Below, one piece after another: positions 26,194 through 34,915 of a stretch of 64,000 nt of DNA; the stretch's first letter is position 1; each line of letters opens with the position of its first letter. Made by a program: the position numbers and the translations under genes. The notes beneath the pieces are model-generated. The model worked only from the letters and a program-made list of their open reading frames with translations. It was not told the DNA's origin and did not search any database. The stretch is taken from the NCBI GenBank assembly GCA_947495055.1, contig CANLXO010000007.1, forward strand, positions 62,001 through 126,000, written 5' to 3'. Origin of the DNA: an uncultured Psychrobacter sp. GTDB lineage: Bacteria; Pseudomonadota; Gammaproteobacteria; Pseudomonadales; Moraxellaceae.

Positions 26194-26224
26194 CCTCAAG
26201 TATTCATTTACTTGGGGTTTTTTT
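26194..26224 (+). terminator. intrinsic terminator of the tRNA operon
   Basis: A 9-bp stem, CCTCAAGTA (26194-26202) with TACTTGGGG (26209-26217), one G-T pair, a 6-nt loop and seven T. Confidence 0.88.
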
Positions 26225-26279
26225 GTGGGTGTTAATCTAGTAAGCTCATACTCAATAATACTTTTATAATGGATAAGAC

Positions 26280-27281
26280 ATGGACGACAATACAATAGCT
26301 AGGCAGCCTCTAGGATACTTTCCAACGCCACTGATCGAATTGACTCGCCTAAGTAAAAAGCTGGGCGGTCCCAGAATCTTTATGAAACGCGATGACAATA
26401 CAGGACTGGCGCTCGGCGGTAACAAGACGCGTAAGCTTGAATACATCATGGGTGATGCTCTAAAGCAGGGCGCTGATACGGTGATTACCGCGGGCGCCGC
26501 ACAGTCCAATCACTGTCGTCAGACGGCAGGGGCAGCGGCGAGTTTAGGTCTTGAGTGTCATTTGGTACTAGGCGGCGAAGAGCCAGAACAGGCTGGCGGT
26601 AACTTGCTACTCGATAAAATATTTGGCTGTCATATCCACTGGGCAGGCGCCAATCGCAAGGGCGAGGATATTCCTGCACTCGTTGATCAATTAAAGGCAA
26701 AGGGTAAAAAACCTTACGTTATCCCGTATGGTGGCTCGAACGAGCTTGGCACTACTGCTTTTGTACAAGCATTTAAAGAGATGGAGACGCAGCGCCAAAG
26801 TATGGATGTGACCTTTACTCACATAGTCTTTGCTTCAAGCTCTGGGGCGACTCATGCAGGACTCATGATAGGCAATAAAATGATTGGTAGCGACTGTCAG
26901 ATTATCGGTATTAACATCGATAAAGGGGAGATGGATAAAGTGCCGTTTGATCAGCACATTATTAATCTAGCCAATAGCACAGCAAAGTTAATAGAGGCTG
27001 ATATTAGCTTTTCAGATAATGATTTAATCTTAAACTCTGATTATGTTGGTGAAGGGTATGGCGTGGTTGGCGCATTGGAGAACGAAGCTATCGAGATGAC
27101 TGCGCAGATTGAGGGCATTTTGTTAGACCCTGTGTACACGGGCCGTGCTATGGGCGGGCTAATTGATATGATACGCACAGATCAGATAAAGGCCAGCGAT
27201 AGCGTATTGTTCTGGCATACAGGCGGCGCGCCTGCGCTATTTGCTTACTCAGATGATTTGGACGCTGCACAAAAGGGTTAA
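26280..27281 (+). CDS. dcyD: D-cysteine desulfhydrase (PLP-dependent)
   Basis: PLP enzyme of the tryptophan-synthase-beta fold, in the D-cysteine desulfhydrase / ACC deaminase group, 333 aa. D-cysteine desulfhydrase converts D-cysteine to pyruvate, H2S and ammonia. The PLP lysine is K49 in LGGNKTRKLEY. Other family motifs are MKRDDNTGLALGGN, AAQSNHCRQTAG, SSSGATHAGL and DPVYTGRAMGG, and the C-terminus has FWHTGGAPALFAY. ACC deaminase is the main alternative; telling the two apart needs alignment of active-site residues. ATG 26280 follows GGATAAGAC. It stands alone between two terminators. Confidence 0.85.
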   Translation: MDDNTIARQPLGYFPTPLIELTRLSKKLGGPRIFMKRDDNTGLALGGNKTRKLEYIMGDALKQGADTVITAGAAQSNHCRQTAGAAASLGLECHLVLGGEEPEQAGGNLLLDKIFGCHIHWAGANRKGEDIPALVDQLKAKGKKPYVIPYGGSNELGTTAFVQAFKEMETQRQSMDVTFTHIVFASSSGATHAGLMIGNKMIGSDCQIIGINIDKGEMDKVPFDQHIINLANSTAKLIEADISFSDNDLILNSDYVGEGYGVVGALENEAIEMTAQIEGILLDPVYTGRAMGGLIDMIRTDQIKASDSVLFWHTGGAPALFAYSDDLDAAQKG

Positions 27282-27325
27282 TTCACAACGAGCGACTCAT
27301 TCAACGCTTGATGACTCATCCTTTT

Positions 27326-27356
27326 ACCTCAAACCAAACGTGGTTTGAGGTTTTTT
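27326..27356 (+). terminator. intrinsic terminator after dcyD
   Basis: A perfect 11-bp stem, ACCTCAAACCA (27326-27336) with TGGTTTGAGGT (27341-27351), a 4-nt loop AACG and a T run. Confidence 0.9.
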
Positions 27357-27483
27357 AATATCTAAAGGCATAAATTGTTCAATTAGAACCAGTAAAGTCC
27401 TGTTATTTAATAAGTCTAAAATCTCAGCTTATAGTCGGCCTTTACTATATAGTGGATATTAAACTTAGTTAAGAGAGCATTCT

Positions 27484-27957
27484 ATGAAGCGCGCTGATCA
27501 ACTACAACCGCTATCTCGCCAGCATCGTCTAGGTCTTAACTTGTCTCGTCATGCTAAACAATGTCTTGACACGCCGCAAGATATTGACAAACATTGGCAA
27601 AACTTGACCACTTATCTCAACGAGATGCAAAGTCATTTTGAGAGTGCAGATCATTCAATCAAGGCGGCGTTGCAGCCTTATAAGGATACTAACCCTAAGG
27701 TAGCAGCCGTACTTGCTACGCTTAATGAGCAGCAGCGCGCCTTGCGTACATTCATGACTGATATCTCAAACGGGGAAAAGCTGCATACCGTTACGGCTAA
27801 ACAAGTCAGGGAATTGGGCAACTTATTGTACGATCACATGCGTTTTAAAGAGCGTGAGCTATTTCTTATTGCCCAAGAGTTTTTAAATAATGAGCAGCTC
27901 GATAATATTTATGACGCGAGCGCAGATAATGTTAAACGTATAGATGAGAATCGCTAA
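27484..27957 (+). CDS. hemerythrin domain-containing protein
   Basis: A small cytosolic protein, 157 aa, with a predicted four-helix hemerythrin (HHE) fold. Candidate iron ligands are H14 (SRQHRLGL), H51 and H57 (SHFESADH), H118 (LLYDHMRFKERELF) and E123. Such proteins bind a di-iron centre and act in oxygen, nitric oxide or iron handling; no partner gene is present to choose among these. ATG 27484 follows AAGAGAGC. The stop codon overlaps the stop of the convergent membrane phosphatase gene by 4 bp, and no terminator separates them. Confidence 0.8.
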   Translation: MKRADQLQPLSRQHRLGLNLSRHAKQCLDTPQDIDKHWQNLTTYLNEMQSHFESADHSIKAALQPYKDTNPKVAAVLATLNEQQRALRTFMTDISNGEKLHTVTAKQVRELGNLLYDHMRFKERELFLIAQEFLNNEQLDNIYDASADNVKRIDENR

Positions 27958-29459
27958 ACTCCAACGACGTGATGACGGCTAGGATCTGTCTTAATAGAAA
28001 TGTTTTTAACAACTGATAGCGGTAAATAATCCTCGCTGACATGCGCTTTTGGATAAGTTGTAGCTATCCAGTCCCTATAATTATCTACCGTCAATACTTG
28101 GCAATATACTAAGTACAGCACCTGTAGCGCAATGCTACGCGAAAATCCCATGATGCAATGAAAATGAATGACAACTCCTGTCTCACTTGCCAATGCTTTG
28201 TCTGCTTCTATTTTTTTTATTCGTTTAAATAGCTCAATCATCTCATCGCTATCAATGTCTACAAATGATTGTAGATCTAAGATAGGAAAGTAAAGGTAAC
28301 ATAAATTTGCATTGGTATGATCAGTCAATGCTTTTTTGGCAGGTGAGTAATGACTATTGGCTTCTACCGCGCAGTCAACGATTACGACAGCTTGGCTGTC
28401 TAAGGCACTATAGAGATTATGACTTAGCACATTGAGCACTTTAGCGCTGGCAACCGAATATACACACTTATATTCTGATAAATGATGCGGCGTCTGCTTG
28501 GCTTTTTGCGGATAAACACTATAGCGCTGCACGACATACCACATTAGATAATAACCACTTAACACGGGTGCAAATGCTACCCATGCTTGCGCATTCAAGC
28601 GACCTTGCTTATCCTTTTTAAACCATTTTTTAACATGATTAGGATACTGATAAAGCCAAGCTAAAGATAAGAAGCTCATAAGCCAATACCCAGCTAATAG
28701 CAGGCAGATTATCTCAATAAACTCATTGGTCTGACGACTCAATAGATAACCGAGTACAGATAGGAGTATAAACCCCGATACGGCAACGGCTACATACTTT
28801 AAAACAAGGTTGTTTCTAAGGTTATTTGCAAGCCATATAACAGATGCGGCGAGTAAACAGCCACCAATGATATCTAATACGTGATGCTGATAAGTAAATA
28901 CAGTAGAGACGATGATGAGGCTACAGACTACAAACAGTAGCGCTCGATAAATAACGGAGCGATAAACTTCCCATAGAGTAGCGCCCAGCACCAGCGCGTA
29001 AGCGACATGCAATGATGGCAGCTGATTAAAGGGCTTGTCCGTAAGGCCTAAAAACTGATAGCCAAAGCGCGTCCAATCAGTAGGAAGAGGACGCACAAAA
29101 CTAAATCTTGCTGGAAACAGGTAAAAAATCAGGCAGCCCAAGACAGTTGCTAAAATCAATCGGCGCGTAAGCAAAGATAATTGCCAAGGCGTTTTTACCA
29201 CAAAAAAACTGGCGCAAAACAGTAAAATCGACCAGCTATAAGGCACGATCATCACAGGTATAAAGGGTATAAACGTATCAAGCGGCACTGATAACTCATA
29301 AATAGTCTTGGGGACTAGGCTAAAGGTAAGGTGCTGCTGAATATCGTCAAATAAAGTGTGAGCATAAAAGTTGGTCACCGTATACAAAAGCGCAAATAGC
29401 CCCAAAGCTATAGTCAATGAGAGTCGCCTCGTTTTTTTCTGTACCTTGTTTAGGCTCAT
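27954..29459 (-). CDS. PAP2 / dual-specificity phosphatase fusion, membrane protein
   Basis: A 501-aa inner-membrane protein with two phosphatase modules. The N-terminal ~250 residues hold several membrane segments and a PAP2-type lipid phosphatase core: FVRPLPTD, LPSLHVAYAL and YQHHVLDIIGG give the Arg, His and His-Asp residues of that family. More membrane segments follow. The C-terminal part has a tyrosine/dual-specificity phosphatase signature at about residue 435, HCIMGFSRS, matching HCxxGxSRS with its nucleophilic Cys. Families with this pairing are annotated as PAP2/dual-specificity phosphatase; likely substrates are phospholipids or phosphoinositide-like head groups, which is inference. 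Convergent with the hemerythrin gene. Confidence 0.82.
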   Translation of the reverse strand: MSLNKVQKKTRRLSLTIALGLFALLYTVTNFYAHTLFDDIQQHLTFSLVPKTIYELSVPLDTFIPFIPVMIVPYSWSILLFCASFFVVKTPWQLSLLTRRLILATVLGCLIFYLFPARFSFVRPLPTDWTRFGYQFLGLTDKPFNQLPSLHVAYALVLGATLWEVYRSVIYRALLFVVCSLIIVSTVFTYQHHVLDIIGGCLLAASVIWLANNLRNNLVLKYVAVAVSGFILLSVLGYLLSRQTNEFIEIICLLLAGYWLMSFLSLAWLYQYPNHVKKWFKKDKQGRLNAQAWVAFAPVLSGYYLMWYVVQRYSVYPQKAKQTPHHLSEYKCVYSVASAKVLNVLSHNLYSALDSQAVVIVDCAVEANSHYSPAKKALTDHTNANLCYLYFPILDLQSFVDIDSDEMIELFKRIKKIEADKALASETGVVIHFHCIMGFSRSIALQVLYLVYCQVLTVDNYRDWIATTYPKAHVSEDYLPLSVVKNISIKTDPSRHHVVGV

Positions 29460-29728
29460 AGCATCCTATGGTCAGTTCAATGTAAAAACGATACCGTAAG
29501 ATTAGGATGGTTTTTGCAGCATCAAGCGACGTAGGCACAGCATGCTAGACAAAATTATTCTAATCTTGCGATGTTCAACGTATTTATTTTAAACGTATTC
29601 ATTTATTTGATATCAACTATAGTTATTTTTACAAGTTAAAGACACTCAAAACAAAACTACTATTCGAGATTGCAATTGATATTGACATAATTGCATTACG
29701 AAAAAAACTGATATTAGAAGGTGGCGTT

Positions 29729-30340
29729 ATGAGTCAAATCAGCGAGTGGGTATTGTCTATTATGGCCAAGTTTGGTTATTTTGGCATCATCTTTGCAATG
29801 TTTGCCGAAAATGTCTTTCCGCCGATACCGTCTGAGGTCATCATGCCAGCGGCTGGTTTTGCCGCCTCCAAAGGGGATCTTAGCCTAGTCTTGGTGATTT
29901 TGGTGGGGACACTTGGCGCGGTACTTGGCGCATTGCCTCTATACTATTTAGGGCGAGTATTTGATCAAGAGCGTCTGGCAGCATTTACCGACAAGTACGG
30001 CAAATTTGTATTCGTAAAGGCGCAAGATGTGATGTCCGCTAATGACTGGTTTGATCGTCATGGCAAAATGGCGGTATTTTTTGGGCGGATGGTGCCAGGA
30101 GTGCGCTCACTTATATCCATACCTGCAGGTATGAATAAAATGGCAATAGTGCCATTTTTAGCATTAACAGCATTGGGATCAAGTATTTGGACAACGGTAT
30201 TGACTTTAGCAGGCTATTACCTAGGTCAAAACTATGAGGTTATTGAAGGCGTACTTGCCCCTTATTCTAAGATAATAGGCATCGCAATAGTGATTGTGAT
30301 CATTGGACTGGTGATTAAACGACGTTTAAATGACCAATAA
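29729..30340 (+). CDS. DedA family membrane protein
   Basis: Inner-membrane protein of the DedA/SNARE-associated family, 203 aa. Family members act as undecaprenyl-phosphate or phospholipid flippases and affect envelope stability and proton gradient. Visible marks: ENVFPPIPSEVIMPAAGF near the N-terminus, the amphipathic loop FDRHGKMAVFFGRMVPGVRSLISIPAG with its conserved Arg residues, and about four to five hydrophobic segments with a basic C-terminus (KRRLNDQ). ATG 29729 follows AGAAGGTGG. A TTGACA at 29682 lies upstream, but no matching -10 is at normal spacing. Confidence 0.92.
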   Translation: MSQISEWVLSIMAKFGYFGIIFAMFAENVFPPIPSEVIMPAAGFAASKGDLSLVLVILVGTLGAVLGALPLYYLGRVFDQERLAAFTDKYGKFVFVKAQDVMSANDWFDRHGKMAVFFGRMVPGVRSLISIPAGMNKMAIVPFLALTALGSSIWTTVLTLAGYYLGQNYEVIEGVLAPYSKIIGIAIVIVIIGLVIKRRLNDQ

Positions 30341-30596
30341 AGATAATAATATCCTGACAAATGTCTTTAATTACTGCCCTTAACCTATTGATAACTATAA
30401 ATAAAAAAGTTTTTTGTAAACGTATTTATTATTCGTATAAACGGATGTTATATATGAATTTATTTAAATATTAAATCTTAATACATGATTATATATAGCT
30501 TGAGAGCAGTTTAATAGATTCTAAAAGACGCCAAAATATGGTGAAAGCACTGTTTTCAATCACCTTGTATGAAAGTTGGTATCATAATTGCTTACG

Positions 30597-30624
30597 TTTA
30601 CATCAATAAAAAATATGTTATAAA
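30597..30624 (+). promoter_or_regulatory. candidate promoter for the small ORF and SMP-30 gene
   Basis: TTTACA (30597-30602), a 16-bp spacer and TATAAA (30619-30624) with an extended TGT just before it. It lies at the end of a very AT-rich ~300-bp gap (30341-30647) in which no gene was seen. Confidence 0.5.
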
Positions 30625-30647
30625 TAACCTGTCTACAAAAATCAAGG

Positions 30648-30899
30648 ATGAATGGAGTGACAGGTCTAAAATTCTATACCAACGGTCATATCATGACTAA
30701 AGCTGACAGTATGAACCAAAAGCTTATCACTTTAGCTCAACAATACGACACATCGTCGGCAGCTGTCATTATGGATATGAATATTAAACCAAGATATTGT
30801 CATCGATATTTAACTTGCCTTACGACTAGTTCAAAAATTATGTTGCGCGCAGCAGTCGTTATTTTAAACCAACACTTTAAATACGAGTTTAAAAATTAG
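30648..30899 (+). CDS. small hypothetical ORF upstream of the SMP-30 gene
   Basis: An open frame of 83 aa with CAAGGATGAATG at its start and a stop 11 bp before the next start, downstream of a fair promoter. I recognise no family. It has no signal peptide or clear membrane segment; the middle contains two Cys (YCHRYLTC) and the C-terminus is basic. It could be a real small gene, the remnant of a regulator, or leader sequence for the lactonase gene. Position supports it more than sequence does. Confidence 0.3.
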   Translation: MNGVTGLKFYTNGHIMTKADSMNQKLITLAQQYDTSSAAVIMDMNIKPRYCHRYLTCLTTSSKIMLRAAVVILNQHFKYEFKN

Positions 30900-30910
30900 G
30901 AATGATGACA

Positions 30911-31810
30911 ATGTCAAATTACGAGTTAAATGTGGTAGTAGATGACTTCCATTATTTAGAAGGACCGCGCTGGTACCAAGATGCCTTGTGGTTCGTCGAT
31001 TTTTATACTAAAGGCGTGTACCGTATCAATGATGCTGGCGACGCTGAAAAGATCGTCCATGTTGAAGAACAACCCTCAGGCTTAGGCTGGTTACCTGATG
31101 GTCGTATGTTAGTGGTCTCCATGAAAGATCGAAAGATACTACGTTTAGAAGACGATGGCGAGCTAGTCGTTCATGCGGATATCTCTAAGCATTGCGGCGG
31201 ACATGCCAACGATATGGTGGTTGCGCTAAATGGTAATGCTTATGTTGGTGATTTTGGGTTTGATTTAACAGGCGGTGAGGACTTTAAAGAAACAGGGTTA
31301 GTGCTGGTTAGACCTGATGGTAGCTCACAAGTAGTCGCCGAAGGGTTATGCTTTCCAAATGGTATGGTCATCTCAGCAGATGAAAAGACCTTGATCGTCA
31401 ACGAGATGTTTGGCAATAGAATCTCGCAATTTGAGGTGTATGATGATGGCACCTTAGGACCAAGACGAGACTTTGCAAACTTTGGCGAGCTTGGTGATGA
31501 GCCAGATCTGTCTAAGCGTATTGAGCGCGCCGAGATTTTGCCTGATGGTTTGACCTTAGATCAAGAGGGCGCGGTTTGGATTGCCGATACTTTAAACCAT
31601 CGCGTTGCTCGTATCAAAGAGGGCGGCGAGATACTAGAAGTCATTGATACCGCACCTGAAGGTATCTTTGCGGTGACGCTTGGTGGCGCCGATGGCAAAA
31701 CACTATTTATGTGTGCAGCGCTCGATTGGGATGAAGAGTCGCGCAAGGCTGAAACCAAAGGGCGTATGTTATCTACGCGAGTTGAAGTCGCTCACGATGG
31801 GACACCCTAA
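30911..31810 (+). CDS. SMP-30/gluconolactonase family protein
   Basis: A six-bladed beta-propeller lactonase-type enzyme, 299 aa, that probably hydrolyses a sugar or other lactone in the cytosol. Candidate metal ligands match the family: Glu in YLEGPRWY near the N-terminus, Asn in CFPNGMVIS and Asp in DGLTLDQEGAVW. The repeating blade pattern (LVVSMKDRKILRL, ANDMVVALNGNAYVGD) is clear. ATGs occur at 30902, 30905 and 30911; AGGA at 30898-30901 is best spaced for 30911. The lactone substrate cannot be read from sequence. A terminator follows. Confidence 0.87.
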   Translation: MSNYELNVVVDDFHYLEGPRWYQDALWFVDFYTKGVYRINDAGDAEKIVHVEEQPSGLGWLPDGRMLVVSMKDRKILRLEDDGELVVHADISKHCGGHANDMVVALNGNAYVGDFGFDLTGGEDFKETGLVLVRPDGSSQVVAEGLCFPNGMVISADEKTLIVNEMFGNRISQFEVYDDGTLGPRRDFANFGELGDEPDLSKRIERAEILPDGLTLDQEGAVWIADTLNHRVARIKEGGEILEVIDTAPEGIFAVTLGGADGKTLFMCAALDWDEESRKAETKGRMLSTRVEVAHDGTP

Positions 31811-31836
31811 AATAAGCCTTTATCATTGAATTAAGA

Positions 31837-31867
31837 AGCAACGACAGCAATGTGGTTGCTTTTTTTG
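31837..31867 (+). terminator. intrinsic terminator after the SMP-30 gene
   Basis: A stem AGCAAC (31837-31842) with GTTGCT (31855-31860), a 12-nt loop and seven T. The stem is short, so strength is moderate. Confidence 0.65.
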
Positions 31868-31986
31868 GTTTAAGAAGAGCTCTTTTAGAGGATGTCAAAG
31901 GGCAAGCAAATATCTTGTTTTATCCCTAAATATAAAGCAATATGAGCTATATTATATAGAGTCATCACCTACAAGGACGTTTTATC

Positions 31987-32721
31987 ATGGCTACAAATAC
32001 ACTCCCTTTATCTGGCAAACTCATCCTAAAGTCAACGATGCTGGGTGCATCAGTAGTTGCGCTACTAGCCAGCTCAGGCTGCGCGACCGATTCTTTGTTG
32101 CAAGATAACAATACAGTGAGCGAGCGCTCTATCAAGACCCTGCTATCGCAAGATCAAATCATCGCTTTTGGGCGTCCTGCGCAAATACTGCCTAAAACGC
32201 CAAATGCGACGATGGTCATCGTTGGTGAAAAGAACAGCTATGTGCTAACCCAAGGTGGAACTGAAATGGTCAATCTGCTGACCAATCTGACCCCAAAAAA
32301 TATCCAAGTCGAAAACGATATGAGCTTTACCGTACCAAATAATGATGGCTACTTTCAAGGTCAAATGAAGCTGTCTTATGCCAAATTAAAGGACGAGTTT
32401 GCCCGCAGTGATTATCAATTCTTTTTGCAAAACGGCGGACAAGATTGTACCTCTGCCAGTGATACGCGTATCAATGCCCAGCGCTTTTGTTTTACCGTAC
32501 CAGTCAAAGGTGCTATCTACCCACAAGTGAGCAATTTGAGCATGATTCAATCGCAGTACCGTGCTTTGAGCAAACCCTATACTGTGACCTTTTATGGTCA
32601 AACTAAGCAAACCCAAGTCAATTCAGGCGGTACGAGTACGGCTGGTAAGCTAGTGTTATTACCTTTTGCGCTGGCCTTTGATGTGGTGACTTTTCCAATA
32701 CAGCTGTTAGATAGTATATGA
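31987..32721 (+). CDS. predicted lipoprotein of unknown function
   Basis: A 244-aa lipoprotein. The signal segment (about 11-31) ends in LASSGC with C32 as the lipidation site. AAGGACG stands 8 nt before ATG 31987. The mature part is mostly beta-like with two further Cys (QDCTSASDTRINAQRFCF, possibly a disulfide), and it ends in a hydrophobic stretch (KLVLLPFALAFDVVTFPIQLL) that may be amphipathic or membrane-associated. I do not recognise a characterised family. It lies between two terminators and so is probably transcribed alone. Confidence 0.72.
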   Translation: MATNTLPLSGKLILKSTMLGASVVALLASSGCATDSLLQDNNTVSERSIKTLLSQDQIIAFGRPAQILPKTPNATMVIVGEKNSYVLTQGGTEMVNLLTNLTPKNIQVENDMSFTVPNNDGYFQGQMKLSYAKLKDEFARSDYQFFLQNGGQDCTSASDTRINAQRFCFTVPVKGAIYPQVSNLSMIQSQYRALSKPYTVTFYGQTKQTQVNSGGTSTAGKLVLLPFALAFDVVTFPIQLLDSI

Positions 32722-32754
32722 AGTTTTTACTCTAAGCCGTTTGTACAAGCAAAC

Positions 32755-32791
32755 GCCGTCTTTCTAATCTAAAGAAAGGCGGTATTTTTTT
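32755..32791 (+). terminator. intrinsic terminator after the lipoprotein gene
   Basis: A 10-bp stem, GCCGTCTTTC (32755-32764) with GAAAGGCGGT (32774-32783), two G-T pairs and a 9-nt loop, followed by ATTTTTTTG. Confidence 0.8.
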
Positions 32792-32887
32792 GTTTAATTA
32801 AAGTTAACCTAATGGTGTAATTATTAAGTTGTTATGATGAATTATAAAGGGTCATAAGGTAATTCTTAATAAAGGGGAGACTTAATA

Positions 32888-34714
32888 ATGAAAAATCTGA
32901 TTTTACTAGCGGGCGCGGCGGGCATGTTGAGCGCTTGCGCCGTACAAAATCCACCTACAAGTGTGAGTATGCCTACGACACTAGCAGCAGATATGATCGT
33001 GACTAATGCCAAAATTGCGGTAATGGATGACAAAAGAAGTATCGCTCAAGCCATAGCGATAAAAGATGGCAAAGTACTGCGTACGGGCAGTGACAAAGAT
33101 ATATTGCGTCTGCGTGATGGCGATACCCAAGTCATCAATGCTGATGGCAAAACGGTGATACCAGGACTCAATGACTCGCATTTGCACGTTACGCGAGGTG
33201 GGCGCTTTTATAATTCAGAGCTGCGCTGGGATGGGGTTACATCACTCAAAGAAGCTTTGCGCATGCTAAAAGAACAGGCAGATCGGACGCCTGAAGGACA
33301 GTGGGTACGGGTTATTGGCGGCTGGTCCCCTTATCAGTTTGAAGAAAAGCGTATGCCGACCATTGAGGAGATCAATGAGGCGACAGGTGACACGCCAACT
33401 TTCGTATTGTATCTCTACAGTCGTGGCTGGCTCAATCAAGCGGGCCTTGACGCCTTGGGTATCGATGAAAATACCAAACCGCCTAACAATCAAAGCCGCT
33501 ATGAAAAAGATAAAAACGGCAAGCTGACTGGCGTATTGCTAGCAGAGCCTAACGCCATGATCTTGTACCAAGTCATCGGTAAACTGCCGCCTTTATCTAA
33601 TCAAGAAAAGATCAACTCAACCAAGCACTTTAACCGTGAGCTTAATCGTTTTGGTCTGACCAGTGCTATTGATGCAGGTGGTGGCGGTCATACTTATCCT
33701 GAAGATTACGAAGCGGCAAAGACACTCGTAGAAGCAGGAGAGTCATCTTTACGTGTCTCCTAATATCTATTCCCGCAAAAGGCAGGCGAGGAGCGCGCCG
33801 CTTTTGAGAAATGGATGGCGAACAATACCGCAGATGTCAATGAAGATAGCGATCTTGAACACGGCTACGAGCTAAAGGGTGGCGGTGAGTATATGACATG
33901 GGCGGCAGGCGACTTTGAGAATTTTTTATCTCCTAAGCCTTTGATCAAAAATAACGAAGGCTGGCGCAAGCAAACCAAAGAGATTATTCAGATGCATGTC
34001 AACGAGGGCTGGTCATTTAGGCAGCATTTGACCTATGGTGAGAACACCGCCCTGATCGTCGATTTGGTTGATGAGATTGACCGCGAGAACAATGGCAAAA
34101 TTCGCAATGAGATGCGCTGGGCAATTGATCATGCCGAAACTGTCAATGATAAGACGCTTAAAGAAATCAAACGTCTAGGCGGCGGCATATCGATACAAGA
34201 TCGCATGGCCTATGCAGGCTAGTATTTCTTAGATCGTTACGGCGCTGAGGCTGCTAGTACTTCGCCGCCATTCAAAAAGATATTTGACATGGGTATTCCA
34301 CTTGGGGCAGGTACTGACGGTACGCGAGTTTCAAGTTATAACCCTTGGATTGCGCTGTACTGGATGACGACAGGTAAGACAGTCGGCGGCACGCCGCTAT
34401 ATGGCAAAGATAACGTTCTCTCTAGAGCAGATGCACTAGAGGTGTATACCAAAGGCAGCGCTTGGTTCTCAAATGAAGAAACGGTAAAAGGTACTCTTGA
34501 GCCAGGTATGTATGCTGACTTTGCACTATTGTCTGATGATTACTTTAGTGTCCCCGATGAGAAAATCAAAACTATCGAAGCCGACCTTACCGTCGTTGGT
34601 GGTGACGTAGTATATGGCACCGGTAAATACAGTAAACTTGCGCCAACACTAGCGCCTGTGATTCCAAGCTGGTCTCCGGTAAAATATTACGGCGGTTATC
34701 AAAACGCCAAGTAA
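32888..34714 (+). pseudogene. amidohydrolase (YtcJ-like) interrupted by two in-frame stops
   Basis: One reading frame of about 608 codons encodes an exported amidohydrolase of the amidohydrolase-3 (YtcJ-like) type. A lipoprotein signal (LLAGAAGMLSAC) is followed by the metal-binding HxH in DSHLHVTRGG, and the C-terminal part has LGAGTDGTRVSSYNPW and VYTKGSAWF. The frame is broken by TAA at 33761-33763 (RVS*YLFPQ) and TAG at 34220-34222 (AYAG*YFLD); the frame is the same on both sides of each stop, so both are single-codon nonsense changes and not frameshifts. Related proteins probably have Tyr and Glu at these sites (inference). Everything else, including ribosome binding site AAAGGGGAG and terminator, is intact, which suggests recent loss. 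Confidence 0.85.
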
Positions 34715-34738
34715 ATTATTGAAATTGCGATAAAGAAT

Positions 34739-34763
34739 CGGTCTATTATTAGGCCGTTTTTTT
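34739..34763 (+). terminator. intrinsic terminator after the amidohydrolase pseudogene
   Basis: A 6-bp stem, CGGTCT (34739-34744) with AGGCCG (34751-34756), one G-T pair, a 6-nt loop and seven T. Confidence 0.75.
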
Positions 34764-34849
34764 GTATTGATATTAACCATTCAACACGCTCTAGGATTTT
34801 GGCGCGTAGGCAGGTACAATACTAGATATACACAGAGACTTATTAAGCA

Positions 34850-34893
34850 AAGGACAGGCATGTAAGATACTTACGCGCGCTGTCCTTATTTTT
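34850..34893 (+). promoter_or_regulatory. terminator-like hairpin in the folD leader (candidate attenuator)
   Basis: AAGGACAG (34850-34857) pairs with CTGTCCTT (34880-34887), and inside it GTAAG (34862-34866) pairs with CTTAC (34870-34874). It is followed by ATTTTTT. It ends 23-28 nt before the folD start, while the previous gene already has its own terminator at 34739. A TACAAT at 34815 could be the -10 of the leader transcript, but no good -35 was found. Confidence 0.55.
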
Positions 34894-34915
34894 TCGCTTT
34901 TTTATTGGAGTTATC

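Noticed and set aside
33761..34222. Programmed readthrough or selenocysteine/pyrrolysine use in the amidohydrolase
   Set aside because: The two stops are of different kinds (TAA and TAG) at unrelated sites, no TGA is involved and no recoding element is evident; nonsense mutation is simpler.
34850..34893. Known tetrahydrofolate riboswitch before folD
   Set aside because: Only a simple hairpin with a T tract is visible; no pseudoknot or conserved core could be recognised.
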